A stretch of DNA of 64,000 nucleotides, taken from Lentibacillus kapialis. Lineage in GTDB: Bacteria > Bacillota > Bacilli > Bacillales > Amphibacillaceae. The translations under genes and the position numbers were made by a program. Below the pieces are notes generated by a model, which saw only the letters and a program-made list of their open reading frames with translations, did no database searches and had not been told where the DNA came from. The stretch spans positions 1-64,000 of the forward strand of contig NZ_BMNQ01000010.1 in assembly GCF_014646635.1 (NCBI RefSeq), written 5' to 3'. Below are positions 44,525-52,737 of this stretch, piece by piece; the stretch's first letter is position 1, and each line of letters begins with the position of its first letter.

Positions 44525-45295
44525 ATGAAACGAAAGATTGGTTTTGTATTAGCTGTTATGCTGGGTATTTCCGCGCTTGGATTGGGAATGCTTCAGTCAA
44601 GTGCTTCAGAGGCATCACCCAAAATGGACCGTCAGGAAATCAAAGATTTAATTAACTCACAGTATCCGGGTGATGTATCCGAACTGGAACTGGATAAAGA
44701 AGGCACAAAGTCAGTATACGAAGCGGAAATACATGATGGTAATAAAGAATACGAGATTAAACTGGATGGCAATACGGGCGACGTTATGGAACTGGAGGAG
44801 AAATATACCGCCAACGCTGATAAAGATCAAAATAAAGCGGAGAACAATGAAGAAAAGGACAACAAAGGAGATCGCACCGGGAATAAAACGGCTCAGGCGG
44901 ACGATGCTAAAAACGACTCCAATCAGGACGATAATGAACGGATGGAACTAAGTCAAAACAATAGCGACAACGATAATAAAAATAACAAGCCACAAAAGTC
45001 GGCCGCAGTTGATAAAGCCAAGGCGGAAAAAATTGCAAAAGATTCTTTTTCAGGCACCATTACTCAGCTGGAACTAGATGAAGATGATGGACGATTGTAT
45101 TATGAAATCGAAATGAGGTCCGAAAAGAAAGAAGCTGATATCGAAATCAATGCCTATACCGGTGACATTCTGGTAAAGGAAGTCGATCATGATGACGACG
45201 ATGATCATGACGATAGCGATGAAAACGATGATAACGACGACAGTGACGATCATGATGATGACGGCGATGATGATGCCGATGAAGACAACAAATAA
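44525..45295 (+). CDS. ykoI: Secreted PepSY-domain protein, YkoI-like
   Basis: A 256-residue exported protein. A signal peptide covers residues 1-28; two PepSY modules follow, about 35-95 (VYEAEIHDGNKEYEIKLDGNTGDVMELEE) and 165-225 (YYEIEMRSEKKEADIEINAYTGDILVKE). They are split by a strongly polar Asn/Asp/Lys linker. The last 30 residues are almost only Asp, His and Glu, a probable cation-binding tail. It lies behind its two-component system and may be its target or a modulator. ATG 44525 follows GAGGAGG. Confidence 0.83.
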   Translation: MKRKIGFVLAVMLGISALGLGMLQSSASEASPKMDRQEIKDLINSQYPGDVSELELDKEGTKSVYEAEIHDGNKEYEIKLDGNTGDVMELEEKYTANADKDQNKAENNEEKDNKGDRTGNKTAQADDAKNDSNQDDNERMELSQNNSDNDNKNNKPQKSAAVDKAKAEKIAKDSFSGTITQLELDEDDGRLYYEIEMRSEKKEADIEINAYTGDILVKEVDHDDDDDHDDSDENDDNDDSDDHDDDGDDDADEDNK

Positions 45296-45316
45296 GCTAA
45301 CAAGGTCTGCCTATAG

Positions 45317-45360
45317 CCCCTTCAAGATATATGGAATACTATCTTGAAGGGCGTTTTTTT
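45317..45360 (+). terminator. Intrinsic terminator after ykoI
   Basis: CCCTTCAAGATA pairs with TATCTTGAAGGG, then GCGT7. A hairpin repeat begins on the next base. Confidence 0.9.
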
Positions 45361-45449
45361 ATAACGTCAGAAAGTATAAATGATGGATGACCTTATAAGA
45401 AAAGCTTCGGCATTCGCTATAAGGCGAGGCGAATGCCGAGTTTTTCTAA
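45361..45449 (+). repeat. Terminator-docked hairpin repeat, copy 3
   Basis: Full copy with a perfect 10-base stem, starting ATAACGTCAGAAAG directly after the T-tract. It can be taken as the type copy of the family. Confidence 0.92.
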
Positions 45450-45841
45450 ATCTGGAAGCTTCTTTCCTCACATCTATGAGCTGTCTCGTTTAAAATTGTG
45501 ATATGGATGGAGTTGATGGGAACACGCCGGATGACATAAAAATTTTACCGAATCATATTCCAATGATTAAAAAATCATCCGAGGTGTGATGTGAATCATA
45601 GCGGGTATTGTTAAATATCTTTATGATGGTTAGTAGGGACGGGGGTCTCTGCTTTTAGTGAATAGTTTGAAGAAGCAAACCGATTAAGCAGAAGGTTTGC
45701 TTCTTCATTTTTTAATAAGCAAAAATACGAGGAAGCGTTTTATGTCATGATACTGTAAAAATGTGTTTAATTTGTTACAAAGCGGGAATATATGAAAAAG
45801 CTAAATAAATCAATGTAAAGTAAGAAAGAGGGGGCACATAA
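45450..45841 (+). other. Gap with orphan terminator, possible small RNA
   Basis: No convincing gene. A strong terminator-like hairpin (GAAGAAGCAAACC / GGTTTGCTTCTTC, then T6) stands at 45671-45716 with no ORF before it. A weak promoter-like pair TTGTTA-N17-TAGTAG lies at about 45611-45639. A short transcript ending at 45716 is possible but unproven. Confidence 0.35.
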
Positions 45842-46114
45842 ATGGGCGACCATGAAGTAATTGTGTACACCAGTGAAAACAGTTCACAGTGTGAGAAGTT
45901 ACTGGATCAATTGAGTCAATGGGATATCAACTACAAACAGTGCAATGTAACCGAATATAAAGAATACTTGAATGAACTTCAGGAAGCGGGAATATATGGT
46001 ACACCTGCAACATTTGTAGACGAAAGAGTTGTATTGGGCACTCAACTTAATAAAATTAAACAAGCACTGGGTATAGCCGATCAATATCAATCGTATATGT
46101 CATTTGACCGATAG
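45842..46114 (+). CDS. Glutaredoxin-like protein with SxxC site
   Basis: A 90-residue glutaredoxin-fold protein. The start VIVYTSENSSQCEKLLDQL shows Ser14-Ser-Gln-Cys17 where the family has C-x-x-C, so the usual nucleophile is replaced by Ser. The cis-Pro loop GIYGTPATFVDERVV is normal. It may lack classical redox activity. ATG 45842 follows AGAGGGGGC. Confidence 0.8.
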   Translation: MGDHEVIVYTSENSSQCEKLLDQLSQWDINYKQCNVTEYKEYLNELQEAGIYGTPATFVDERVVLGTQLNKIKQALGIADQYQSYMSFDR

Positions 46115-46197
46115 TGATGGCCGGGGAGGGAGGATACGACACATCTTAAGATGCTTTCACATATGATAACGTAAGATCATTGAAAGAGGCGTTTATT

Positions 46198-46539
46198 ATG
46201 TTCAGAAGCTCCTACCCTCATCGGCCGTTTTCGGACAACAGTCAGCCATATTTTAACCCTTATAAGTCTCATTCAATCAGCGCATCAAACTATCCAACGG
46301 CATTTGAGGTTTATGCCAAACCGAAGCAGCCTGTAAGTTCGATGGCTGACTCCGATTCTGCTGCCGCATCTACCCATCAAGCAAGGCAAACCCTTTTGTA
46401 TTATTTCCAGGACCATAACGGTGAACTTGACCTTGACAAAATACTGACAACGGCCGGACAAGTAGCAGATACAGTCCAGCAGATTTCTCCGATGATTAAG
46501 CAAGCAGGTGATATATTAAACAGGTCTGGGGATTCTTGA
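46198..46539 (+). CDS. YppG-like protein
   Basis: A 113-residue protein. The Pro/Tyr/Ser/Asn-rich N-terminal half (SSYPHRPFSDNSQPYFNPY) is probably disordered; the C-terminal half TLLYYFQDHNGELDLDKILTTAGQVADTVQQ is the conserved YppG core. Function unknown; relatives are often linked to sporulating bacilli. ATG 46198 follows GAAAGAGGCG; the longer frame from 46180 lacks a ribosome site. Confidence 0.75.
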   Translation: MFRSSYPHRPFSDNSQPYFNPYKSHSISASNYPTAFEVYAKPKQPVSSMADSDSAAASTHQARQTLLYYFQDHNGELDLDKILTTAGQVADTVQQISPMIKQAGDILNRSGDS

Positions 46540-46638
46540 TCATTATCCGGGATTGGCATTATCGGATGATTTTGGTGTGAATGAATACGTGCAGATAAGG
46601 AAAAATGAAGATATACCGAAATTTAAGGAGAATATGAC

Positions 46639-47352
46639 ATGACTGGATGTCTGATCATTCACGGATATACCGGCAGCCCATATGAAGTCGGACCATTAAC
46701 GGATTACTTGAAAAAATATACAGATTGGTTCATTAAAGTGCCGACGCTTCCCGGCCATGGCAGCGAACTAGCATTGGATAATGTGTCACATAAGAAGTGG
46801 CTGACGGCGGCAGAAGAGTCACTCAAACAACTGAAAGCAAAAACGGATACAATATATCTTATCGGGTTTTCAATGGGCGGTATGATAGCAGCCTACCTGG
46901 CTTCCAAATATAATGTGGATAAGCTGGTATTGCTGGCGCCATCAGGTAAATATTTGTCATTCAGGCAAATAATACGAGACTTTAAAGGTGTGGTTACTGA
47001 TGGATTGAAGGGAAAACTCAAACAGAATAATTTATATTTGCATTATAAACGTAAATGGGGAACAGTGCCGTTTAAGGCAAATATTGAATTTCTCAGACTG
47101 GTCCGGTTCACCCGCCGTTATTTAAATAAAGTAACATCACCCGTATTGATTGCTCACGGGCAGCAGGATATGATGGTGCCATATAAAACCGGCTATTATT
47201 TGGATAAAGAAATCACCTCAGAGCGAAAAGAAGTGGTGTTTTTTGAGCGCTCAAGGCATCTGATTTGTCTGGGTGATGACAATGTTACATTGAATAAGAT
47301 GGTCTATGACTTTTTGATAAGTGAAAATAAGGAGGATGTGGTCCCATTATAA
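46639..47352 (+). CDS. Carboxylesterase-type alpha/beta hydrolase
   Basis: A 237-residue cytoplasmic esterase like Est30 and YvaK. HGYTGSP supplies the oxyanion hole, Ser78 lies in the elbow GFSMGGMIA, Asp in AHGQQDMMVP and His in ERSRHLICLGDD. These enzymes cleave short acyl esters. ATG 46639 has AAGGAG upstream. The last codons form part of its terminator stem. Confidence 0.88.
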   Translation: MTGCLIIHGYTGSPYEVGPLTDYLKKYTDWFIKVPTLPGHGSELALDNVSHKKWLTAAEESLKQLKAKTDTIYLIGFSMGGMIAAYLASKYNVDKLVLLAPSGKYLSFRQIIRDFKGVVTDGLKGKLKQNNLYLHYKRKWGTVPFKANIEFLRLVRFTRRYLNKVTSPVLIAHGQQDMMVPYKTGYYLDKEITSERKEVVFFERSRHLICLGDDNVTLNKMVYDFLISENKEDVVPL

Positions 47353-47367
47353 GCATCCTCCTTTTTA
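47329..47367 (+). terminator. Intrinsic terminator overlapping the esterase 3' end
   Basis: AAGGAGGATG pairs with CATCCTCCTT, then TTTA. It includes the last coding codons and the stop. Confidence 0.85.
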
Positions 47368-47372
47368 TGTTC

Positions 47373-47460
47373 TAACGTCAGAAAGTATAAATGATGGATG
47401 ACCTAATAAGAAAAGCTTCGGCATTCGCTATAAGACGAGGCGAATGCCGAGTTTTTCTAA
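47373..47460 (+). repeat. Terminator-docked hairpin repeat, copy 4
   Basis: Full copy with a perfect stem, starting six bases after the esterase terminator T-run. It sits between converging genes. Confidence 0.92.
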
Positions 47461-47478
47461 GGGATTTTCTCCCGGTGA

Positions 47479-48336
47479 TTAATTTTTAAAAAACGAAATA
47501 ACGAGGCCGCCTTCACCGGCATATGTTGCAATCAACGGACCCATCTCTGTAAGATGGACATCCTTGAAGGGATATTTTTCCCGAATATCTGCAAGGACTT
47601 TCTTGGCTCGGTCCTCAGCGTTGTAATGTGTCATGGTAATGATCTTGTTCTCGAAGTTTTTGGTATGCTCACCGATTTGTTCAACAAATCGCCGAATCGA
47701 TTTTTTATCACCGCGGACTCTTTCAGTAACCTCGATATACCCTTCATCACTTGCGCGCATCAACGGCTTAATGTTCAATGTTTTGGCAATGGTACCTCTC
47801 ACGCGGTCAAGCCGTCCGCCAAGAATCAGATTTTCCAGTGTTTTCAACACAAAAAGCGTAGATGTCTGCTCCACCCGCTTGTATAAATGGTCAACGAGCT
47901 TTTCAAACGAATAATTTTCGTCTATTTTTTTCTTTGCTTCATGCAGTAAAAGGCCAAGCCCGCAGGATGCAGTTTTGGAGTTGATCACCTCGATTTGTCT
48001 ATCCGGTTCCTCTTTAAGCAACATATTTTTAGCCATTACGGCATTTTCATATGTGACACTCAAACCTTTAGAGATACTCAGCATAATAATGGGTGTCTCG
48101 AGGCTTACTCGCTTGTATGCCTCGTAAAAGTCATTCGGACTTGGCGCAGAGGATCGCGGCACTTCATGTGTTTCGGCCATTCTTCGGTGGAACGCTGCCG
48201 AATCCATTGTCAAATTGGTTTTAAATTCTTCGTCCCGGAAGTATAAATAGAGTGGCACAACCATTATGTCCAGCGCATCATCCAAACGTTCCGGGATGTC
48301 CGCTCCTCCGTCGGTTATTAATTGTATATGCATCAT
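47479..48336 (-). CDS. DegV-family fatty-acid-binding protein
   Basis: A 285-residue DegV/FakB-type protein, a family that binds fatty acids and can present them to the FakA kinase. Start LITDGGADIP (TDS-like motif altered to TDGG), middle SSAPSPNDFYEAY and LSISKGLSVTYENA, C-terminal GEGGLVISFF. ATG 48336 or 48333 follow GGGTGAA. No fakA is nearby. Confidence 0.85.
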   Translation of the reverse strand: MMHIQLITDGGADIPERLDDALDIMVVPLYLYFRDEEFKTNLTMDSAAFHRRMAETHEVPRSSAPSPNDFYEAYKRVSLETPIIMLSISKGLSVTYENAVMAKNMLLKEEPDRQIEVINSKTASCGLGLLLHEAKKKIDENYSFEKLVDHLYKRVEQTSTLFVLKTLENLILGGRLDRVRGTIAKTLNIKPLMRASDEGYIEVTERVRGDKKSIRRFVEQIGEHTKNFENKIITMTHYNAEDRAKKVLADIREKYPFKDVHLTEMGPLIATYAGEGGLVISFFKN

Positions 48337-48475
48337 TTCACCCAATTCAATTGTGACATGTGTGTCTATTATAACAGTTTTTACACTGTGGAGTGCTTAA
48401 TTGGCGAGGTTTTAGGAAAAAGCCAAACCACTGTTTATTCATAATGCCTTTGCTCTGTTAGTAAAGTCCTTACAC

Positions 48476-49381
48476 TCAATGCCGTTGCGATATGGTGACT
48501 TTTCGTTTTTTTGTTGTACTCATGATGAACAAGAACAAACCGAAAAGGACGATTGAGCCGCCCAGCCATTGTGACCATGTAATCGTCTCACCCAGAATGA
48601 GGTAGGCCAGGATGGATGCGCCGACTGGTTCAAACACAATTCCCATTGAGATGGTAGCTGTGCTTAACCACTTTAATGCCCAATTAAATAAAGTGTGACC
48701 AAGAAAGGTCGGGAAGATAGCCAATGCCAGGAAAACGAGCCAATGATCGGCGGAATATCCAAAAAAGGAATTGCCAGCGACCAGATTATACAATAAAAGT
48801 GTTACCGAACTGATTCCATATACGATGAAAGTATACGACATCAGCGATAAGCGTTTTCTTACCTGCTGTCCCATCAGGAAATAAGCGGTGATCATGACTG
48901 CGCCCAATAGTGCAAGCATATCGCCGAACAGAGCGATGCCGCTTATTTGGAAGTCGCCCCAACTGATGATAACACTTCCCAATAGGGCAATGATCATACT
49001 GATGATTGCTCCGTATGAAAAACGTTCCTGGAAAAAGAAGTATGTTCCCAGAAAAGCAAATATTGGCTGCAATGTCACGAGAACCACGGAGCTTGCCACA
49101 GATGTATAATCCAGGGACTCGAACCAGACAATAAAGTGAAATGCAAGAAAAATACCGGCAAGTGCTGAGAACAGCCAGTCCTTTTTTTGAATAAATTGGA
49201 ACTCGTCACGGTTTTTCACCAAAATGTATGGCGCCATAATGAGAACGGCCAAAAGCAGACGATAATTTGCAATAATAGCTGAAGGTGCTTGATCAGCAAG
49301 CTTAACCAGAACGGCTGAGGATGAAACAGAGATGACACCGATAACGACCGGAATATATGGATTGAACGGAGGGATTCGCAT
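48476..49381 (-). CDS. EamA/DMT-family transporter
   Basis: A 301-residue carrier with ten helices from two EamA repeats (VIGVISVSSSAVLVKLADQAPSAIIANYRLLLAVLIMAPYI and the second half starting near residue 150). Drug/metabolite transporters of this type export amino acids or metabolites; the substrate cannot be told. ATG 49381 follows GGAGGTTACCT. A basic tail (TTKKRKVTISQRH) ends the protein. Confidence 0.83.
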   Translation of the reverse strand: MRIPPFNPYIPVVIGVISVSSSAVLVKLADQAPSAIIANYRLLLAVLIMAPYILVKNRDEFQFIQKKDWLFSALAGIFLAFHFIVWFESLDYTSVASSVVLVTLQPIFAFLGTYFFFQERFSYGAIISMIIALLGSVIISWGDFQISGIALFGDMLALLGAVMITAYFLMGQQVRKRLSLMSYTFIVYGISSVTLLLYNLVAGNSFFGYSADHWLVFLALAIFPTFLGHTLFNWALKWLSTATISMGIVFEPVGASILAYLILGETITWSQWLGGSIVLFGLFLFIMSTTKKRKVTISQRH

Positions 49382-49524
49382 AGGTAACCTCCTCGTTAGC
49401 TTTTTTGTTATGATTTTTTCCGTATATAACCGGCAGCGGAGCCACGTAGGTGGGAGCCAACTGCCAGTTATACGATGCAGCTAGGAGTCTTGGACATAAC
49501 TAAGATATACAATACTAAAGACGA

Positions 49525-49615
49525 ACAATGCTCCGCTTAAGCGGTATACGTAGACTGCGGGAGGAAAGGCCTCGGTGAGACCCCGCAGTGTGTCAGCACG
49601 AGGAGGCTCACCATC
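49525..49615. repeat. Bacillaceae intergenic palindromic repeat
   Basis: GCTCCGCTTAAGCGG, then GACTGCGGGAGG and a run around CCCCGCAGTGTGTCAGCACG form long G+C-rich palindromes (CTGCGGG/CCCGCAG; GAGGCCT/GAGGCTC). Similar sequence is known between genes of many bacilli. It abuts MITE copy B. Confidence 0.65.
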
Positions 49616-49630
49616 CGCCCTAAAAGAGGT

Positions 49631-49745
49631 TGTTCTAAAAGTCCGGTAAACATGACACTTCGAATTTCTTCGTTGGCTTGTTTCTCCGCTGCTCGAAACT
49701 GCGCCGCCTCGAACTTCTTGGTCCTTTTATCCTCCTTTTTGAACA
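49631..49745 (-). mobile_element. MITE-like element, copy B
   Basis: A 115-base element with inverted ends TGTTCTAAAAG and CTTTTTGAACA, flanked by the 11-base direct repeats CGCCCTAAAAG at 49616-49626 and 49746-49756. Its body equals copy A at 20515-20720 without the inner insertion. No ORF of its own. Beyond it, to about 49860, no gene is seen. Confidence 0.75.
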
Positions 49746-49983
49746 CGCCCTAAAAGTGCGCGAAGACGAGGTAATTTTCCGGAGCGGTGTACGCTCTAAC
49801 GGATTTTTCTTTAATAAAATCACTTTTGTCTAAGACTCCTAGGTTGAAAAACCTTCTTTTGATTGAAGTGCTTCTTTATATTTTACCATCTGCCGAATAA
49901 AAAATCATTATAGGAAGTAGTGGATATTCACCAAGTGACTGTGTTAATATGAAATAACTGTTATTTTGGATGAGAGTTCATGA

Positions 49984-50022
49984 TGAGGCCTTTTTCCATT
50001 ACTAGGAAAAGCCTCTTTTTAC
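49984..50022 (+). promoter_or_regulatory. Terminator-like hairpin in the cshA leader
   Basis: GAGGCCTTTTTCC pairs with GGAAAAGCCTC around ATTACTA and is followed by T5. No plus-strand gene precedes it and it lies 54 bases before cshA, so it may be a leader attenuator. Confidence 0.55.
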
Positions 50023-50075
50023 AGCTATCATACGTTAACTGATATATTGAAATAAAGAAGGAGAAGATTTGTAAA

Positions 50076-51566
50076 GTGACAACATTTAATGAGTTAAATA
50101 TTTCACAGGCCATTATGAAAGCATTGGAAAAAATGGGCTTTGAAGAAGCAACACCAATCCAGGCGGAAACGATTCCGCTTGCTATTGAAGGAAATGATGC
50201 AATCGGACAGGCACAGACAGGAACGGGCAAGACCGCTGCATTTGGCATTCCGATGATTGAAAAAATCGATCCCCAGCAGCGTAAAATTCAAGGATTGGTC
50301 GTGGCTCCGACAAGAGAACTGGCAATACAGGTAGCCGAGGAATTGAACAGACTCGGTAAAATCAAAGGTGTACGTTCCATGTCCGTTTACGGCGGCCAGC
50401 ATATGGAACGCCAGATACGTGCTCTGAAGGATGGACCGCACATCGTCGTTGCAACACCCGGAAGACTGCTTGACCATATGCGGCGTAAAACAATCCGGAC
50501 TGAAAATATCCAGACAGCTGTGCTGGACGAAGCGGATGAAATGCTGAACATGGGTTTCATTGAAGATATTCGCGATATTTTAAAAAACATCCCTGAAGAA
50601 CGGCAGACATTGTTATTTTCCGCAACGATGCCAAAAGAAATCCGCGACATTGCCACGAATCTGATGAAAAACCCTAAAGAAATCAAAGTGAAAGCGAAAG
50701 AAATGACGGTTGAAAACATCGATCAGTATTTTATTGAAATTCCCGAGAAGCAGAAATTTGATACATTAACAAATCATCTAGATTTCTATGCACCAAAACT
50801 TGCCATTGTCTTCAGCCGGACAAAAAAACGTGTGGATGAAATCACCGACGGACTCCAGGCACGCGGGTTCCGTGCAGAGGGGATTCACGGAGATCTGACA
50901 CAAGGAAAACGGATGTCCGTCTTGAATAAATTTAAAAATAACCGTGTTGATGTATTGGTGGCTACAGATGTGGCTGCACGTGGCCTGGACATTTCAGGAG
51001 TGACCCACGTGTACAACTTTGATATTCCACAGGACCCTGAAAGCTATGTACACCGGATTGGACGTACCGGCAGGGCAGGCCGCACAGGGGAAGCCATTTC
51101 GTTTATTACGCCCAGGGAAGTCGCACATTTAAACGTGATTGAAAAAGTGACAAAAAGCAAAATGAAGCGGATGGCACCCCCGACTTATCAAGAGGCCAGA
51201 CGTGGGCAGCAGCAAGCCGCAGCAGACAAACTGCGGAAAAAAATCAGCCAGCAGGATTTGCAGGACTATCAGGAAACCGCCAGCGAGCTGCTCCAGGATT
51301 ATGATTCCATGACAGTTGTGGCTGCGGCTCTGAAAATGATGACGAAAGAGCGCCGAAATGCTCCTGTCAAGATTTCGTCTGTTCAGCCAATCAGCGTAAA
51401 AAAACCACAGCAGCGTGGTGGCAAGAACAATAAAGGCGGACCACAGAACAAGAAATTTTATGGCAAACGTGATCAGGGAAGGCGCAAACAAGGCGGGCGC
51501 AAACAAGGCGGACGAAATCGTAAAGGAAATTATCAGAAGCACCGCAACCGTCATTCGAATAATTAA
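50076..51566 (+). CDS. cshA: DEAD-box RNA helicase, CshA-like
   Basis: A 496-residue helicase active in mRNA turnover, ribosome assembly and cold adaptation. In order: Q-motif [10 protein letters not shown], motif [11 protein letters not shown], Ia APTRELA, Ib [55 protein letters not shown]. From about residue 440 the tail is Lys/Arg/Gly/Gln-rich ([12 protein letters not shown]), an RNA-binding extension. GTG 50076 is chosen by alignment; GAAGGAG is 12-13 bases upstream. Confidence 0.93.
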   Translation: MTTFNELNISQAIMKALEKMGFEEATPIQAETIPLAIEGNDAIGQAQTGTGKTAAFGIPMIEKIDPQQRKIQGLVVAPTRELAIQVAEELNRLGKIKGVRSMSVYGGQHMERQIRALKDGPHIVVATPGRLLDHMRRKTIRTENIQTAVLDEADEMLNMGFIEDIRDILKNIPEERQTLLFSATMPKEIRDIATNLMKNPKEIKVKAKEMTVENIDQYFIEIPEKQKFDTLTNHLDFYAPKLAIVFSRTKKRVDEITDGLQARGFRAEGIHGDLTQGKRMSVLNKFKNNRVDVLVATDVAARGLDISGVTHVYNFDIPQDPESYVHRIGRTGRAGRTGEAISFITPREVAHLNVIEKVTKSKMKRMAPPTYQEARRGQQQAAADKLRKKISQQDLQDYQETASELLQDYDSMTVVAAALKMMTKERRNAPVKISSVQPISVKKPQQRGGKNNKGGPQNKKFYGKRDQGRRKQGGRKQGGRNRKGNYQKHRNRHSNN

Positions 51567-51575
51567 ATGGTGATT

Positions 51576-51605
51576 AAAGACCCGGGGGATATTCCGGGTC
51601 TTTTT
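51576..51605 (+). terminator. Intrinsic terminator after cshA
   Basis: AAAGACCCGG pairs with CCGGGTCTTT and runs into T5. Confidence 0.92.
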
Positions 51606-51673
51606 ATAACGTCAGAAAGAAGAAAAACTTCGGAATTCGCTATAAGGACGAGGCGAATGCCGCGTTTTTCTTA
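51606..51673 (+). repeat. Hairpin repeat, copy 5, internally deleted
   Basis: Starts ATAACGTCAGAAAG directly on the cshA terminator T-tract, then lacks about 20 bases of the middle (TATAAATGATGGATGACC). The hairpin has mismatches (CGGAATTCGC / GCGAATGCCG). Confidence 0.85.
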
Positions 51674-51773
51674 GAAAATAAGAATAAAATTTGATTTTAC
51701 CACAATACCCAAGACGATGGTATTTTAGCGTACCTCACTATTGGACAGGCCAGGTGGTTTGAATCATCCAGCT

Positions 51774-52005
51774 TGGCGGATCCTCCCTTCCGCTATTTGC
51801 ATCAATTAAGTCAATTTAAGCATGTTAGCGGATCCTCATTCCGTTATTTTGTCTTTTTGTTCCCGTTTTGCCGAGTTTTTACCTGAATAGCGGAATGAGG
51901 ATTCATTATGGCACTAAAAAGGGTGATTTATGTCTATTTAGCGGAACGAGGATCCGTTTAGTACAGAAAATCCGGCCTCGGCGGATTCTTCCTTCCGTTA
52001 TTTGC
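51774..52005. repeat. Dispersed 20-25-base motif in both orientations
   Basis: GCGGATCC-TC-ATTCCGTTATT-type copies occur near 51776, 51827 and 51979; the same motif as GCGGAATGAGGATTC or GCGGAACGAGGATCC appears inverted near 51891 and 51940. The rest of the 51674-52257 gap shows no supportable gene. Confidence 0.6.
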
Positions 52006-52257
52006 TTCCTGGAAACGCAAGCCTGGGCTGGGGAGATATTCCCGAGGCAGGGTTCAGCTGTGAAACGTGTTGGGAGAGGTGGTATCCCGCACATGGACAG
52101 GAATACGAACTATCGGTTTTTCTAATGATGCGCCAAGAGAAGATCCTGGTTTTCTTGCTTGGAACAACAGATATTATCTGTTAAAAGTGTCGGAACTTTG
52201 ATAATATAAATCCGTATAGGATATAGGAACTAATTTTAAATGGGGGAAACGATAAGT

Positions 52258-52737
52258 ATGCGACAGCCACCGGTCAACCGGATTGCGCCCGATGCCATCA
52301 AAGCATGGAAAATAGCGGCTGCAATCGCTGAAGGGGTAATCTGGCTAATAACGATTGCACTCTTCGTATTGACATTTATATTTGAATTTTCTTATTGGTA
52401 TACCGCCGGAGCCGTTTTAATCAGTGTGATAACGACTGTTTTATTTGTGTTTATTCTACCTAAGCTGCACTGGAAGAGATGGCGCTATGAAGTGTTCGAG
52501 CAGGAGATTTATATTCAGCACGGAATCCTGATTGTGTCTCGCACGCTTGTACCGATGATCCGTGTACAGCACGTCGATACAAAGCAGGGACCGATTCTGA
52601 AAAAATATAGCCTGGCAAGTGTGGAGATTTCGACTGCTGCCACCACGCATGAAATTCCGGCCCTGCTTGAAGAGGACGCATCAGAGTTAAGAGACAGGAT
52701 TTCAGCGCTGGCGAGAGTGGATGAAGACGATGTTTGA
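52258..52737 (+). CDS. ydbS: Bacterial PH-domain membrane protein, YdbS-like
   Basis: A 159-residue protein with two membrane helices (about 18-38 and 45-66) and one bPH_2/DUF304 domain (RYEVFEQEIYIQHGILIVSRTLVPMIRVQHVDTKQGPILKKY). With the overlapping ydbT it makes the YdbS-YdbT pair of bacilli, in B. subtilis linked to resistance against a bacteriocin. ATG 52258 is preferred; GGGGGAAA lies 9-16 bases upstream. A start six codons earlier is possible. Confidence 0.82.
   Translation: MRQPPVNRIAPDAIKAWKIAAAIAEGVIWLITIALFVLTFIFEFSYWYTAGAVLISVITTVLFVFILPKLHWKRWRYEVFEQEIYIQHGILIVSRTLVPMIRVQHVDTKQGPILKKYSLASVEISTAATTHEIPALLEEDASELRDRISALARVDEDDV

Noticed and set aside
45503-45589. 28-codon ORF starting MDGVDG
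   Set aside because: No ribosome site, no recognisable family and no terminator directly after it.
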